Positions 42,093 through 51,221 of a stretch of 64,000 nucleotides of DNA are shown one piece after another. A program made the position numbers and the translations under genes. Positions within the stretch are counted from its first letter, which is position 1. Each line of letters starts with the position of its first letter. The stretch lies in contig NZ_AP024883.1 of NCBI RefSeq assembly GCF_024346955.1, positions 2,418,001 through 2,482,000 of the forward strand, in the 5' to 3' direction. Origin of the DNA: Vibrio mangrovi (GTDB lineage Bacteria > Pseudomonadota > Gammaproteobacteria > Enterobacterales > Vibrionaceae). The notes beneath the pieces were generated by a model. It was given only the letters and a program-made list of their open reading frames with translations. It was not told the DNA's origin and did no database searches.

Positions 42093-45000
42093 TCAACTTC
42101 TCCGGTTGAGCTCATCAATCAACCGCTTTGCAGCTTGGCGGATATCATCGCTTCCATCGACAATCGCTTCTTCCAGCAACTTCACTGCACCTGATTCATC
42201 ATTCATTTCAATATAAATCTTCGCCAAATCCAGCTTACCTGCGGCTTCTGCATTACTGTCAACGTCAATATTACTGATATCACCAATCACATCAGGGAAT
42301 TCATTCAGCCCAACATCAAGTTTGAGATCAACTTCTTCAAAAGGATGATCATCCCCTTCAACCTGAGACATCAACTCATCAATGGTCAAATGACGCTGTT
42401 GACCCGATCCCGACTGGAATAATTCATCCTGAATCTCCCAGTTTTCTGAATCTGCCTGAGGTTCCTGAGTCTGGTTGTCCTCACGCCAGACATCTCGCTC
42501 ATCTTCAGGCACTTCATCAGGGATAGACGCCTGTTGCTCCGGTGAAAGCTTGAATCCGTTCCAGTCTTCTCCGCCAAGGCTGAGCATCGACTCAAAATCC
42601 ATACCGGCGCTGGCAATCCGCTCATCATCCAGATTAGGCTCAAAAACATACTGCTCCGGAGGCTCGGCATCTTCATCCAGCAGTTCACCTAATGCATCTT
42701 CATCAAAGGCTGTTCTGGGAATACGATGGAATGTATCATCCAGACCAATTTCTTCATCGACGAATTCAAACTCGTCACTTTCCGGCCGTTGCTCCCCACC
42801 TTCGTTCAGCGCTGCAATTTCATCAAACTCTGGCAGCTCTGCTTCATCAATAAAGTCTGATTCCGGCTCAAACTCTTCCGCCAGCTCTACGACTTCTTCT
42901 GCCAGTGTCTCATCTGGTTCAATAACAGGAGCGATTTCATGCTCTTCGACAACCGGAGTTTCCTCTGCCTCAGTAGATAACTCGGCTTCAGGCACTTCTA
43001 TTTCCGGTGGCAACTCATCTGTTTCATTCAGTACGGCAACTTCGTCAAACGATGGCAGTTCCGTTTCTTCATCAATAAAGACTGGCGCTGGTTCAATGTC
43101 ATCTGACTGATCCACAATGACTTCAGCCTGTGTCGCTTCCGGTTCAATTGCTGGAGCGACTTCCGGCTCGGTAATAACCGGCTCTTCCCGTACCTCAGTC
43201 ATCTGCTCAGCTTCAGGTATTGCGACTTCTGCCAACAGCTCATCGGCTTCGTTCAGCGCTGCAATTTCATCAAACTCAGGCAGCTCTGCTTCATCAATAA
43301 AGTCTGGCTCTGGCTCAGCTTCTTCCGCTTGCTCTACGGCGGCTTCAGCCTGCGTCGCCTCTGGTTCCGGTTCAATGTCAGGCGCAAATTCCGGCTCAGT
43401 TTCAAATGCGGTTTCAGACTCATCAACAACCGGCGTTTCCTCTGCCCCGGTTGGTAGCTCAGTTTCAGGCGCTTCAACTTCCGCCAACAGCTCATCGGCT
43501 TCGTTCAGCGCTGCAATTTCATCAAATTCTGGCAGCTCTGCTTCATCAATAAAGTCTGGCTCAGGCTCGGCTTCCTCCGCTTGCTCTACGGCGGCTTCAG
43601 CCTGCGTCGCCTCCGGTTCCGGTTCAATGTCAGGCGCAAATTCCGGCTCAGTTTCAAATGCGGTTTCAGACTCATCAACAACCGGCGTTTCCTCTGCCCC
43701 GGTTGGTAGCTCAGTTTCAGGCGCTTCAACTTCCGCCAACAGCTCATCGGCTTCGTTCAGCGCTGCAGTTTCATCAAACTCAGGCAGCTCCGCTTCATCA
43801 ATAAAGTCTGGCTCAGGCTCGGCTTCTTCCGCTTGCTCTACTGTAGCTTCAGCCTGCGTCGCCTCTGGTTCCGGTTCAACGTCAGGCGCAAATTCCGGCT
43901 CAGTTTCAAATGCGGTTTCAGACTCATCAACAACCGGTATTTCCTCTGCCCCGGTTGGTAGCTCAGTTTCAGGCGCTTCAACTTCCGCCAACAGCTCATC
44001 GGCTTCGTTCAGCGCTGCAGTTTCATCAAACTCAGGCAGCTCCGCTTCATCAATAAAGTCTGGCTCAGGCTCGGCTTCTTCCGCTTGCTCTACTGTAGCT
44101 TCAGCCTGCGTCGCCTCTGGTTCCGGTTCAACGTCAGGCGCAAATTCCGGCTCAGTTTCAAATGCGGTTTCAGACTCATCAACAACCGGTATTTCCTCTG
44201 CCCCGGTTGGTAGCTCAGCTTCAGGTGCTTCGTCTTCCGCCAACAGCTCATCGGCTTCGTTCAGCGCTGCAAGTTCATCAAACTCAGGCAGCTCCGCTTC
44301 ATCAATAAAGTCTGGCTCAGGCTCTGCTTCTTCTGCTTGCTCTACTGCGGCTTCAGCCTGCATCGCTTCCGGTTCAATGTCAGGTGCAAATTCCGGCTCA
44401 CTTTCAAATGCGGTTTCAGGCTCATCAACAACCGGCGTTTCCTCTGCCTCAACTGGCAGCTCTGCTTCAGGCGCTTCGACTTCCGGTAGCAATTCATCAA
44501 CTTCGTTCAGCGCTGCAATTTCATCAAACTCTGGCAGCTCCGCTTCATCAATAAAGTCTGGCTCAGGCTCTGCTTCTTCCGCTTGCTCTACTGCGGCTTC
44601 AGCCTGCATCGCTTCCGGTTCAATGTCAGGTGCAAATTCCGGCTCACTTTCAAATGCGGTTTCAGGCTCATCAACAACCGGCGTTTCCTCTGCCTCAACT
44701 GGCAGCTCTGCTTCAGGCGCTTCGACTTCCGGTAGCAATTCATCAACTTCATTCAGCGCTGCAATTTCATCAAACTCTGGCAGCTCGACTTCATCTATAA
44801 AGTCTGATTCGGACTCAACCTCTTCCTGCTCCACAGCTGCTTCAGTCTGCGTGGCTTCCGGTTCGGTTTCAGGTGCAATTTCCGGCTCAGTTTCAAGTGC
44901 GGCTTCTAACTCATCAGCCAGGGCTGACTCAGACAGGGATTCATCTTCATCAATCAGCCAGTCATCATCCTGTGGTATGCCAAACTCATTTGCTGATATA

Positions 45001-47153
45001 GATTCATCTACCAGTTCACTACCTTCAATCTCAGGATTGAAGTCAAAATCCTCACCTGATTCCTCAGTTGATTCTGACTCATCAAAATCTAACTCATCCA
45101 GTAAAGGATCCGTATCCGGAGCGGAACTAATCAAATCATCAATAAAGCCTTCCCGATTGAACTCATCATCTTCCTCAAGACTCTGCTGCTCAATCTCCAG
45201 TAGCTCGTCAAACAGTTCTGTACCATCATCAAGAGGACTTGTATCTTCTTCAGGCTCTGTATCGATATCCAGATCAACATCCAGAACGGATTTGTCCTGA
45301 ATCACATCATCCGTGTCGGATAAATCAAAACTAGTCAGATCATCAAGTTCTTTATCCCAGTCAGGTTCTTCTGAGTCATCCTCTTCAGCCAGTAACTCAT
45401 CGAGTAATGCCGTACTTTCATCCGATACGGTTTCTGATGCATTTTCTATATCTGGCAGCTCATCCAAAGATGAAATATCCTGACTGTTTGCTTCTAACTG
45501 TTCCAGATCCGATTGTTCTTCAATACTGTCAAATAAAGCTTCCAGATCGCTGTCAGAAGCGACGCCTACACCCCCCAGATCAAATTCATCTTCTGTATCA
45601 TCAAGACGGAAGTCATCCTCTTGTTCATCCGCCAGAAGTTCATCAAGCATGGATTGATCGATGGACCCGGAGGACTCGTCTTCGGAGTCATCTCCATCAA
45701 GTAATCTCTCGATCTCTTCCTGAGACATTCCGACCTGTTCGGCACTCGACAGATCGAAATCTTCCGTAGCAGCGTTTTCCTCATCATCAGAAGCCAGAGA
45801 GACGTCTTCAAGGGCACGTTCCATCTCTTCCAGACCAACAGCTTTATCTTCACTATTGACGCTGATTCCATTTGTACTTGCAGCAAACTCATCATCCAGA
45901 TCGGTATCAACTAAGTCACCATCATCATCGATGCTGGCAAACAGGTCTTCCTCACTTTCATCACCCAGATCCAAATCAAGATCGACATCTTCCAGTTCTG
46001 CAAATACGTCATCTGTATCCGAGCCATCCGGAGCTTCTTCTCCGGCTTCTCCATTGGCAGTACTGAACAGATCATCATCCAGAACCAAATCATCGAGTTC
46101 ATCGTCATTTTCACCGAGTCCGGCTGCATCACCGATACTAATCGGCTCATCACTCAATTCCTGCTGTTCCGTTGTAACTTCTGGTGCCGCTTCAGAGGTT
46201 TTCCTCCGGCCAATCAGCCATACAATCAGTAAAGCAATCAATAACCCGGGAATCAGTGCCAGTAAAGTAACAGCCCAGCCATTTGACAACAGTCTATCCA
46301 AGGACGTAGGAGCCATACGTTCGGCTTCTTCGCGTTTTCGACGCTCTTCTGCAAGCAGCTTTTCAACTTCGGTGCGAACTTTATTCTCGTCACCCAATTC
46401 ATTTTTCAGCTCACTGACTTCCGCCTGAACTTTTGACAACATTAACGTCAGACGATGGTTTTTTTCCTCAAGCGCCAGTATTTCCGTATCCGACGCTGCA
46501 TCTGATGGCTGTGAAAAAGACAAAACCGGTTGTGATGCTTCTGCTGCAGGCTCTTCTGTAGGAATAATCTTTTCAGCAGGAGAACTCGGCTCCCGGACAA
46601 CTACTTTCGGCTGTGTCGGTTGCGTCTCGGTCTGACGCTGTTGTGTTGGCTGAGGCTCTGCTATAGCCGTAACCTGTGAACGAACCGGGGATGATGAACT
46701 GGCCGGTGCAACATCACTTGTCTGAGTCAGACGTTGCTGATGGGACTGCATCACCCGGGTCGCTTCTTCAGTCGTCACACTCTGAATTTGTACGAGTGAA
46801 GGAATTCTCAGCCGACTCCCCGGAATCAGACTATGGATATTCTGTTGTTCAAATGACTGTGGATTCAGTTGATAGATCGCCAGCAAAGTTTGCTGGACAG
46901 TTACCTGATTTGATGGTCTGAGTTGTGAAGCGATCGACCATAAAGTTTCATTTTCGGAAGTCGGGCCATAGAATTTTGCAGGCTCATTATTTGATTGTGC
47001 AGCAGAAGACCTCACCACTTCACTATATTGTGGTGATGACTGCACTTTCCCTGTCGGTCCAAGCAAACGGATGCCTTCTGCATGGACAAAAGAAATCTGA
47101 CCCACGGCTGCTATTGCAACTGGTAACAACAGACGTTTAAAAAATTGACGCAT
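42093..47153 (-). CDS. fimV: FimV-type pilus/polar assembly protein with long acidic repeats
   Basis: 1686 residues from ATG 47153 (MRQFFKRLLLPVAIAAVGQ...), which begins a signal peptide ending near SFVHA; an ATG 13 codons earlier lacks one. A LysM-like peptidoglycan-binding domain follows (about 60-120, ETLWSIASQLRPSNQVTVQQTLLAIYQLNP), a coiled coil (about 228-285), one membrane helix (about 291-314), then a huge acidic cytoplasmic region and a C-terminal FimV TPR domain (LDLAKIYIEMNDESGAVKLLEEAI). FimV organises polar type IV pili and cyclic-AMP signalling in Pseudomonas and HubP-like polarity in vibrios. The acidic region includes nine copies of an 74-84-residue unit, near-identical in the middle. 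Confidence 0.93.
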   Translation of the reverse strand: MRQFFKRLLLPVAIAAVGQISFVHAEGIRLLGPTGKVQSSPQYSEVVRSSAAQSNNEPAKFYGPTSENETLWSIASQLRPSNQVTVQQTLLAIYQLNPQSFEQQNIHSLIPGSRLRIPSLVQIQSVTTEEATRVMQSHQQRLTQTSDVAPASSSSPVRSQVTAIAEPQPTQQRQTETQPTQPKVVVREPSSPAEKIIPTEEPAAEASQPVLSFSQPSDAASDTEILALEEKNHRLTLMLSKVQAEVSELKNELGDENKVRTEVEKLLAEERRKREEAERMAPTSLDRLLSNGWAVTLLALIPGLLIALLIVWLIGRRKTSEAAPEVTTEQQELSDEPISIGDAAGLGENDDELDDLVLDDDLFSTANGEAGEEAPDGSDTDDVFAELEDVDLDLDLGDESEEDLFASIDDDGDLVDTDLDDEFAASTNGISVNSEDKAVGLEEMERALEDVSLASDDEENAATEDFDLSSAEQVGMSQEEIERLLDGDDSEDESSGSIDQSMLDELLADEQEDDFRLDDTEDEFDLGGVGVASDSDLEALFDSIEEQSDLEQLEANSQDISSLDELPDIENASETVSDESTALLDELLAEEDDSEEPDWDKELDDLTSFDLSDTDDVIQDKSVLDVDLDIDTEPEEDTSPLDDGTELFDELLEIEQQSLEEDDEFNREGFIDDLISSAPDTDPLLDELDFDESESTEESGEDFDFNPEIEGSELVDESISANEFGIPQDDDWLIDEDESLSESALADELEAALETEPEIAPETEPEATQTEAAVEQEEVESESDFIDEVELPEFDEIAALNEVDELLPEVEAPEAELPVEAEETPVVDEPETAFESEPEFAPDIEPEAMQAEAAVEQAEEAEPEPDFIDEAELPEFDEIAALNEVDELLPEVEAPEAELPVEAEETPVVDEPETAFESEPEFAPDIEPEAMQAEAAVEQAEEAEPEPDFIDEAELPEFDELAALNEADELLAEDEAPEAELPTGAEEIPVVDESETAFETEPEFAPDVEPEPEATQAEATVEQAEEAEPEPDFIDEAELPEFDETAALNEADELLAEVEAPETELPTGAEEIPVVDESETAFETEPEFAPDVEPEPEATQAEATVEQAEEAEPEPDFIDEAELPEFDETAALNEADELLAEVEAPETELPTGAEETPVVDESETAFETEPEFAPDIEPEPEATQAEAAVEQAEEAEPEPDFIDEAELPEFDEIAALNEADELLAEVEAPETELPTGAEETPVVDESETAFETEPEFAPDIEPEPEATQAEAAVEQAEEAEPEPDFIDEAELPEFDEIAALNEADELLAEVAIPEAEQMTEVREEPVITEPEVAPAIEPEATQAEVIVDQSDDIEPAPVFIDEETELPSFDEVAVLNETDELPPEIEVPEAELSTEAEETPVVEEHEIAPVIEPDETLAEEVVELAEEFEPESDFIDEAELPEFDEIAALNEGGEQRPESDEFEFVDEEIGLDDTFHRIPRTAFDEDALGELLDEDAEPPEQYVFEPNLDDERIASAGMDFESMLSLGGEDWNGFKLSPEQQASIPDEVPEDERDVWREDNQTQEPQADSENWEIQDELFQSGSGQQRHLTIDELMSQVEGDDHPFEEVDLKLDVGLNEFPDVIGDISNIDVDSNAEAAGKLDLAKIYIEMNDESGAVKLLEEAIVDGSDDIRQAAKRLIDELNRRS
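42840..44810 (-). repeat. Tandem 222-252-bp in-frame repeats in fimV
   Basis: The block coding FIDE-ELPEFDE recurs at 42844, 43069, 43291, 43543, 43795, 44047, 44299, 44545 and 44791, i.e. spacings of 225, 222, 252, 252, 252, 252, 246 and 246 bases. The copies from about 43291 to 44760 differ by few bases; the outer ones are diverged. The units are rich in Glu, Pro and Ala. Confidence 0.9.
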
Positions 47154-47392
47154 ATAAAGCTCAGCTATGTGCTTAGGTAATAGTAAATTCAATAATCTAT
47201 TAAATATATCGGATTACACCAGCAAAACTATAGGTTATCCGGAAAAAATCTGTTTTGCCTACAATAATTGCGCGCATCTCACACATTTTCCACCTCCATA
47301 CCCTACGAATTTAATAGTGCATCTTCCCACATGACATCAAGAAACCATTTTACGGGAACCATAAGATATCGGGATCCCGAGATATTGATGCA

Positions 47393-47423
47393 TAAAAAAA
47401 GCCAGCAGAAGTGCTGGCTTTTC
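47393..47423 (-). terminator. Terminator of glnS
   Basis: Stem GCCAGCA (47401-47407) and TGCTGGC (47412-47418), extended by an A-T pair, 4-base loop; on the minus strand followed by a run of seven T. Confidence 0.9.
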
Positions 47424-47440
47424 CAATATGGTCAAAAATA

Positions 47441-49111
47441 TCAGGCCGACTCAATTTTCGCCCATGTATCTCTTAAACCAACAGTACGGTTAAACACTAA
47501 TGATTCTGCTGAAGAATCACGATTATCCGCACAGAAGTAGCCTAAGCGCTCAAACTGATATCCATATTCAGGTTGCGCATCCATCAGACTCGCTTCAACA
47601 AATCCTTGCTTCCGGACCAGTGAGTCAGGATTGAGTACCTGAGTAAATTCAGACTCTGCCGCAGGATTTGCCACTGAGAAGAGACGATCATACAAGCGGA
47701 ATTCAGCCGGAATCCCTCTATCCGCTGACACCCAGTGAATAACACCTTTGACTTTCCGTCCATCAGCCGGATTTTTCCCGAGAGTATCAGCATCATAAGT
47801 ACAGTAAATCGTCGTAATTTCACCAGCACTATCTTTTTCAATGCGTTCAGCTTTAATCACATAAGCTCCCCGCAAACGGACCTCTTTCCCAAGAACCAAA
47901 CGCTTATATTTCTTGTTGGCTTCTTCACGAAAGTCTTCGCGCTCAATCCAGACTTCCCGGGTAAAGGCAACCTTGCGGGTTCCCATTTCAGGCTTGTTCG
48001 GATGATTGGCAACTTCCAGCATTTCGACTTCATCCGCGTTATAATTTTCAATCACAATTTTAACCGGATCCAAAACAGCCATTGCTCTGGGTGCATTTTC
48101 ATTCAGGTCATCACGAATACAAGATTCCAGAGAACCAAACTCAATCATGTTTTCTTGCTTGGTCACACCAATTCGCTTACAGAATTCCCGAATTGAAGCA
48201 GGTGTAAACCCTCGGCGACGTAAACCGGAAATGGTTGGCATCCGTGGATCATCCCATCCGGAAACCAGTTTTTCTACAACAAGCTGGTTCAGCTTCCGTT
48301 TAGACATCACCGTATATTCAAGGTTTAACCGGCTGAATTCATACTGTCTCGGATGACAGGGAATCGTGATATTATCCAGAACCCAGTCATACAAACGTCG
48401 GTTGTCCTGGAATTCCAGCGTACACAGAGAGTGTGTAATCCCTTCGAGCGCATCCGAAATACAGTGCGTAAAATCATACATCGGATAAATACACCATTTA
48501 TCCCCTGTTTGATGATGTTCAGCAAAACGAACCCGGTACAAAACCGGATCACGCAAGACGATAAAAGATGAAGCCATATCAATTTTTGCACGTAGGCAGG
48601 CTTCACCTTCCTGGAATCCGCCACTCCGCATTTTTTCAAACAGAGCAAGGTTGTCTTCTACACTGCGATCACGGTAAGGGCTATCTTTTCCCGGTTGAGT
48701 CAATGTTCCCCGATACTCGCGGATCTGCTCCGGAGTCAGTTCTTCAACATATGCGAGGCCTTTCTCGATCAATTCAACCGCATATTTATACAATTGATCA
48801 AAGTAATCGGAAGAGTAGCAGACCTCACCGGCCCACTGAAATCCTAACCAGTTAACGTCTTTCTTAATCGACTCAACATATTCAAGATCTTCTTTTTCCG
48901 GGTTTGTATCGTCAAAACGTAAGTTACACTGGCCCTGATAATCCTGAGCAATACCAAAATTCAAACAGATTGATTTCGCATGTCCGATATGAAGATAGCC
49001 ATTCGGCTCTGGTGGGAATCGGGTATGCACACTGGTATGTTTGCCTTCCGCCAAGTCTTTATCAATAATCTGACGGATAAAGTTCGATGGACGAGCCTCA
49101 GCTTCACTCAT
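47441..49111 (-). CDS. glnS: Glutaminyl-tRNA synthetase
   Basis: 556 residues, class I synthetase. HIGH motif as PPEPNGYLHIGHAKSI (about 33-48), the KMSKS-type loop VMSKRKL (about 268-274), and a two-barrel anticodon-binding C-terminal half. It charges tRNA-Gln. Single-gene unit between nagC and fimV. Confidence 0.98.
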   Translation of the reverse strand: MSEAEARPSNFIRQIIDKDLAEGKHTSVHTRFPPEPNGYLHIGHAKSICLNFGIAQDYQGQCNLRFDDTNPEKEDLEYVESIKKDVNWLGFQWAGEVCYSSDYFDQLYKYAVELIEKGLAYVEELTPEQIREYRGTLTQPGKDSPYRDRSVEDNLALFEKMRSGGFQEGEACLRAKIDMASSFIVLRDPVLYRVRFAEHHQTGDKWCIYPMYDFTHCISDALEGITHSLCTLEFQDNRRLYDWVLDNITIPCHPRQYEFSRLNLEYTVMSKRKLNQLVVEKLVSGWDDPRMPTISGLRRRGFTPASIREFCKRIGVTKQENMIEFGSLESCIRDDLNENAPRAMAVLDPVKIVIENYNADEVEMLEVANHPNKPEMGTRKVAFTREVWIEREDFREEANKKYKRLVLGKEVRLRGAYVIKAERIEKDSAGEITTIYCTYDADTLGKNPADGRKVKGVIHWVSADRGIPAEFRLYDRLFSVANPAAESEFTQVLNPDSLVRKQGFVEASLMDAQPEYGYQFERLGYFCADNRDSSAESLVFNRTVGLRDTWAKIESA

Positions 49112-49743
49112 CTATAACACCTCAATAGTTTTTTGTATTCTCAGGACTGTGACTCACCTGTTTACTACCAGACAAGTACACCTCTAATAATGTTGCTGTT
49201 AGGAAATAAAAATTTACACTCCCTAGGGCGAATCCTAATGATCCACAATTCTTTGTGATTACACAATATGATTCCGGGATATTCTTACGATTATTTCCTG
49301 CGATCGATCATTTTATGCCGACAAAACTAAGTTTCCGGCTTCCGGTTCTCCTTTTTCAGGTTAGAAACAACTCATAGCAGGAATAGATAAACAGCCAATA
49401 TTGCCGAAAAGTAAACTTAGATAGCCGAAGATTAGTGACCAATGCCACAGCTCCCGCAGCTTCAGTCTGAGAGAGCTTTATTTTTATCGGTAAGGCAGTA
49501 TATTACCGTTTTGGCAGAAAAGTTGCGGACGCAATAAAAGACAGCTGCCAAAACCAGCCATCATCGCACAAGTGACAATCGATGAGCATGCCACCGTCGG
49601 CAGGTATCCGGAACGATACTACAGACATCACGCTACCAAATCGAGCTGATCAGCACAGGGAATATGCGAGCGGGCTATTTTTGATAAAAATTTTTACAAT
49701 CAGATGACAGTATTAAAAACGGGCAATACGAGCAGCATAAGCA
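49112..49743. other. Gene-free region between glnS and nagC
   Basis: About 630 bases with no open frame or recognisable remnant of nagA or nagE, which I would expect here from the V. cholerae order. It carries the divergent promoters of glnS and nagC. No clear NagC operator was found. Confidence 0.6.
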
Positions 49744-50958
49744 ATGAATGATACGCAAAAAGGTAATGTAGATTTAGTCAAACAACTTAATAGTGCCGCT
49801 GTGTATCGGCTCATCGACCAACAGGGGCCAATATCCCGGATTCAGGTCGCAGATATCAGCCAGTTAGCTCCGGCCAGCGTCACCAAGATAACGCGTCAGC
49901 TTCTGGAAAAAGGCCTCATAAAAGAGGTCGCACAGCAGGCTTCGACTGGCGGACGTCGGGCAATATCTTTAGAAACAGAAGTCCTTCCTTTTCACTCTGT
50001 TGCCGTCAGGTTGGGTCGCGACTACATCCAGATCAGTCTTTATGACCTGAGTGGCAGGGAAATCGTTGCTGATTATCATGAATTTCAATACCTACATCAG
50101 AAAGAACTGATTGAAGGGCTGCTTCACTACATTCGCAATTTTATCCGTGAAAAACAAACCCACATTCAACAACTCATTGCAATTGGTGTGGTTCTGCCCG
50201 GTCTGGTCAACCCGGAAACTGGTGTGGTTGAATATATGCACAATGTGGATGTAGATGAACTTGCGATGGGCGACATCATCAGAGACCACTTTGGCGTTGA
50301 ATGTTTTATTGGTAACGATATCCGGGGACTTGCACTGGCAGAGCACTATTTCGGTTCAAGTCAGGATTGTCAGGATTCTATCCTGATCAGTGTTGGTCGC
50401 GGTACTGGTGCAGGCTTGATTGTCAATGGCCGGATTTTCCTCGGTTTCAACCGAAATGTCGGAGAAATCGGACACATTCAGATCGATCCTCTGGGAGCTC
50501 AGTGTCAGTGTGGTAATTTCGGATGCCTGGAAACAGTCGCATCCAACCCAGCAATCGTCAAACGTGTCAGACAATTTCTTGCTCAGGGCTATCAGTCCAC
50601 TCTTTCCGATCTGGAACAAATTACCATTAGCGATATTTGCGATCATGCCAATCAGGGTGATGAGCTGGCACGCCAGACACTAATCAAAGTCGGAGATCAA
50701 CTGGGAAAGGCTGTTGCAATCACGGTCAACCTGTTCAATCCCCAGAAAATTATCATTGCCGGTGATATCACAACGGCACAAGAGCTGATTTTCCCGGCCA
50801 TTGAACGGAATGTACAGAATCAGTCTTTGAAAGCTTTTCACAAAAACCTACCCATCGTTGCTTCCCAGGTTTATAAACAACCGACAATTGCTGCATTCGC
50901 TATGATTAAACGTGCAATGCTCAATGGTGTTTTGCTCCAGAAACTTCTGGAGGAATAA
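49744..50958 (+). CDS. nagC: ROK-family transcriptional regulator NagC
   Basis: 404 residues. N-terminal winged helix-turn-helix (NSAAVYRLIDQQGPISRIQVADISQLAPASVTKITRQLLEKGLI, about 17-60) and a ROK domain with the zinc-binding H-x-C-x-C pattern (QIDPLGAQCQCGNFGCLE, about 248-265) and GRGTGAGLIVNGRI. NagC senses GlcNAc-6-phosphate and controls amino sugar and chitin genes. Here it stands alone beside asnB. Confidence 0.92.
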   Translation: MNDTQKGNVDLVKQLNSAAVYRLIDQQGPISRIQVADISQLAPASVTKITRQLLEKGLIKEVAQQASTGGRRAISLETEVLPFHSVAVRLGRDYIQISLYDLSGREIVADYHEFQYLHQKELIEGLLHYIRNFIREKQTHIQQLIAIGVVLPGLVNPETGVVEYMHNVDVDELAMGDIIRDHFGVECFIGNDIRGLALAEHYFGSSQDCQDSILISVGRGTGAGLIVNGRIFLGFNRNVGEIGHIQIDPLGAQCQCGNFGCLETVASNPAIVKRVRQFLAQGYQSTLSDLEQITISDICDHANQGDELARQTLIKVGDQLGKAVAITVNLFNPQKIIIAGDITTAQELIFPAIERNVQNQSLKAFHKNLPIVASQVYKQPTIAAFAMIKRAMLNGVLLQKLLEE

Positions 50959-50972
50959 TCCCTTTCTCTCAT

Positions 50973-51004
50973 ACGTCAGGGTGAATATCTGATCACCTTG
51001 ACGT
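50973..51004. repeat. Hairpin downstream of nagC
   Basis: ACGTCAGGGTGA (50973-50984) pairs with TCACCTTGACGT (50993-51004) with one G-T pair and an 8-base loop. No T tract follows, so termination is uncertain. Confidence 0.55.
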
Positions 51005-51221
51005 GTGTCTATTCTGATCTTCATCTTAACCAGCCACGCAAAACTGAACAAATAACAGACAAAATCTCATTAATATTAAATTATTTTTTATATTTTCAGA
51101 ATTTAATTAAAAAATATTCACCACAAATCATTTTAAATAACGATCTATACAATCAAGGGTTGTCTTTTCTAAAAAAAGTGGCACATTAACATTCAAAGCA
51201 GAAAATCATAAGGGAATGAGT

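Noticed and set aside
43117..45300. Very long plus-strand open frame rich in Ser, Gly and Ala
   Set aside because: It is the antisense shadow of the fimV acidic repeats; Ser/Ala/Gly arise from reverse-complemented Glu/Asp/Pro codons, and there is no start or family resemblance.
47363..47386. Palindrome TCGGGATCCCGA near the glnS terminator
   Set aside because: A short chance palindrome with no link to a known operator; not enough to call a site.
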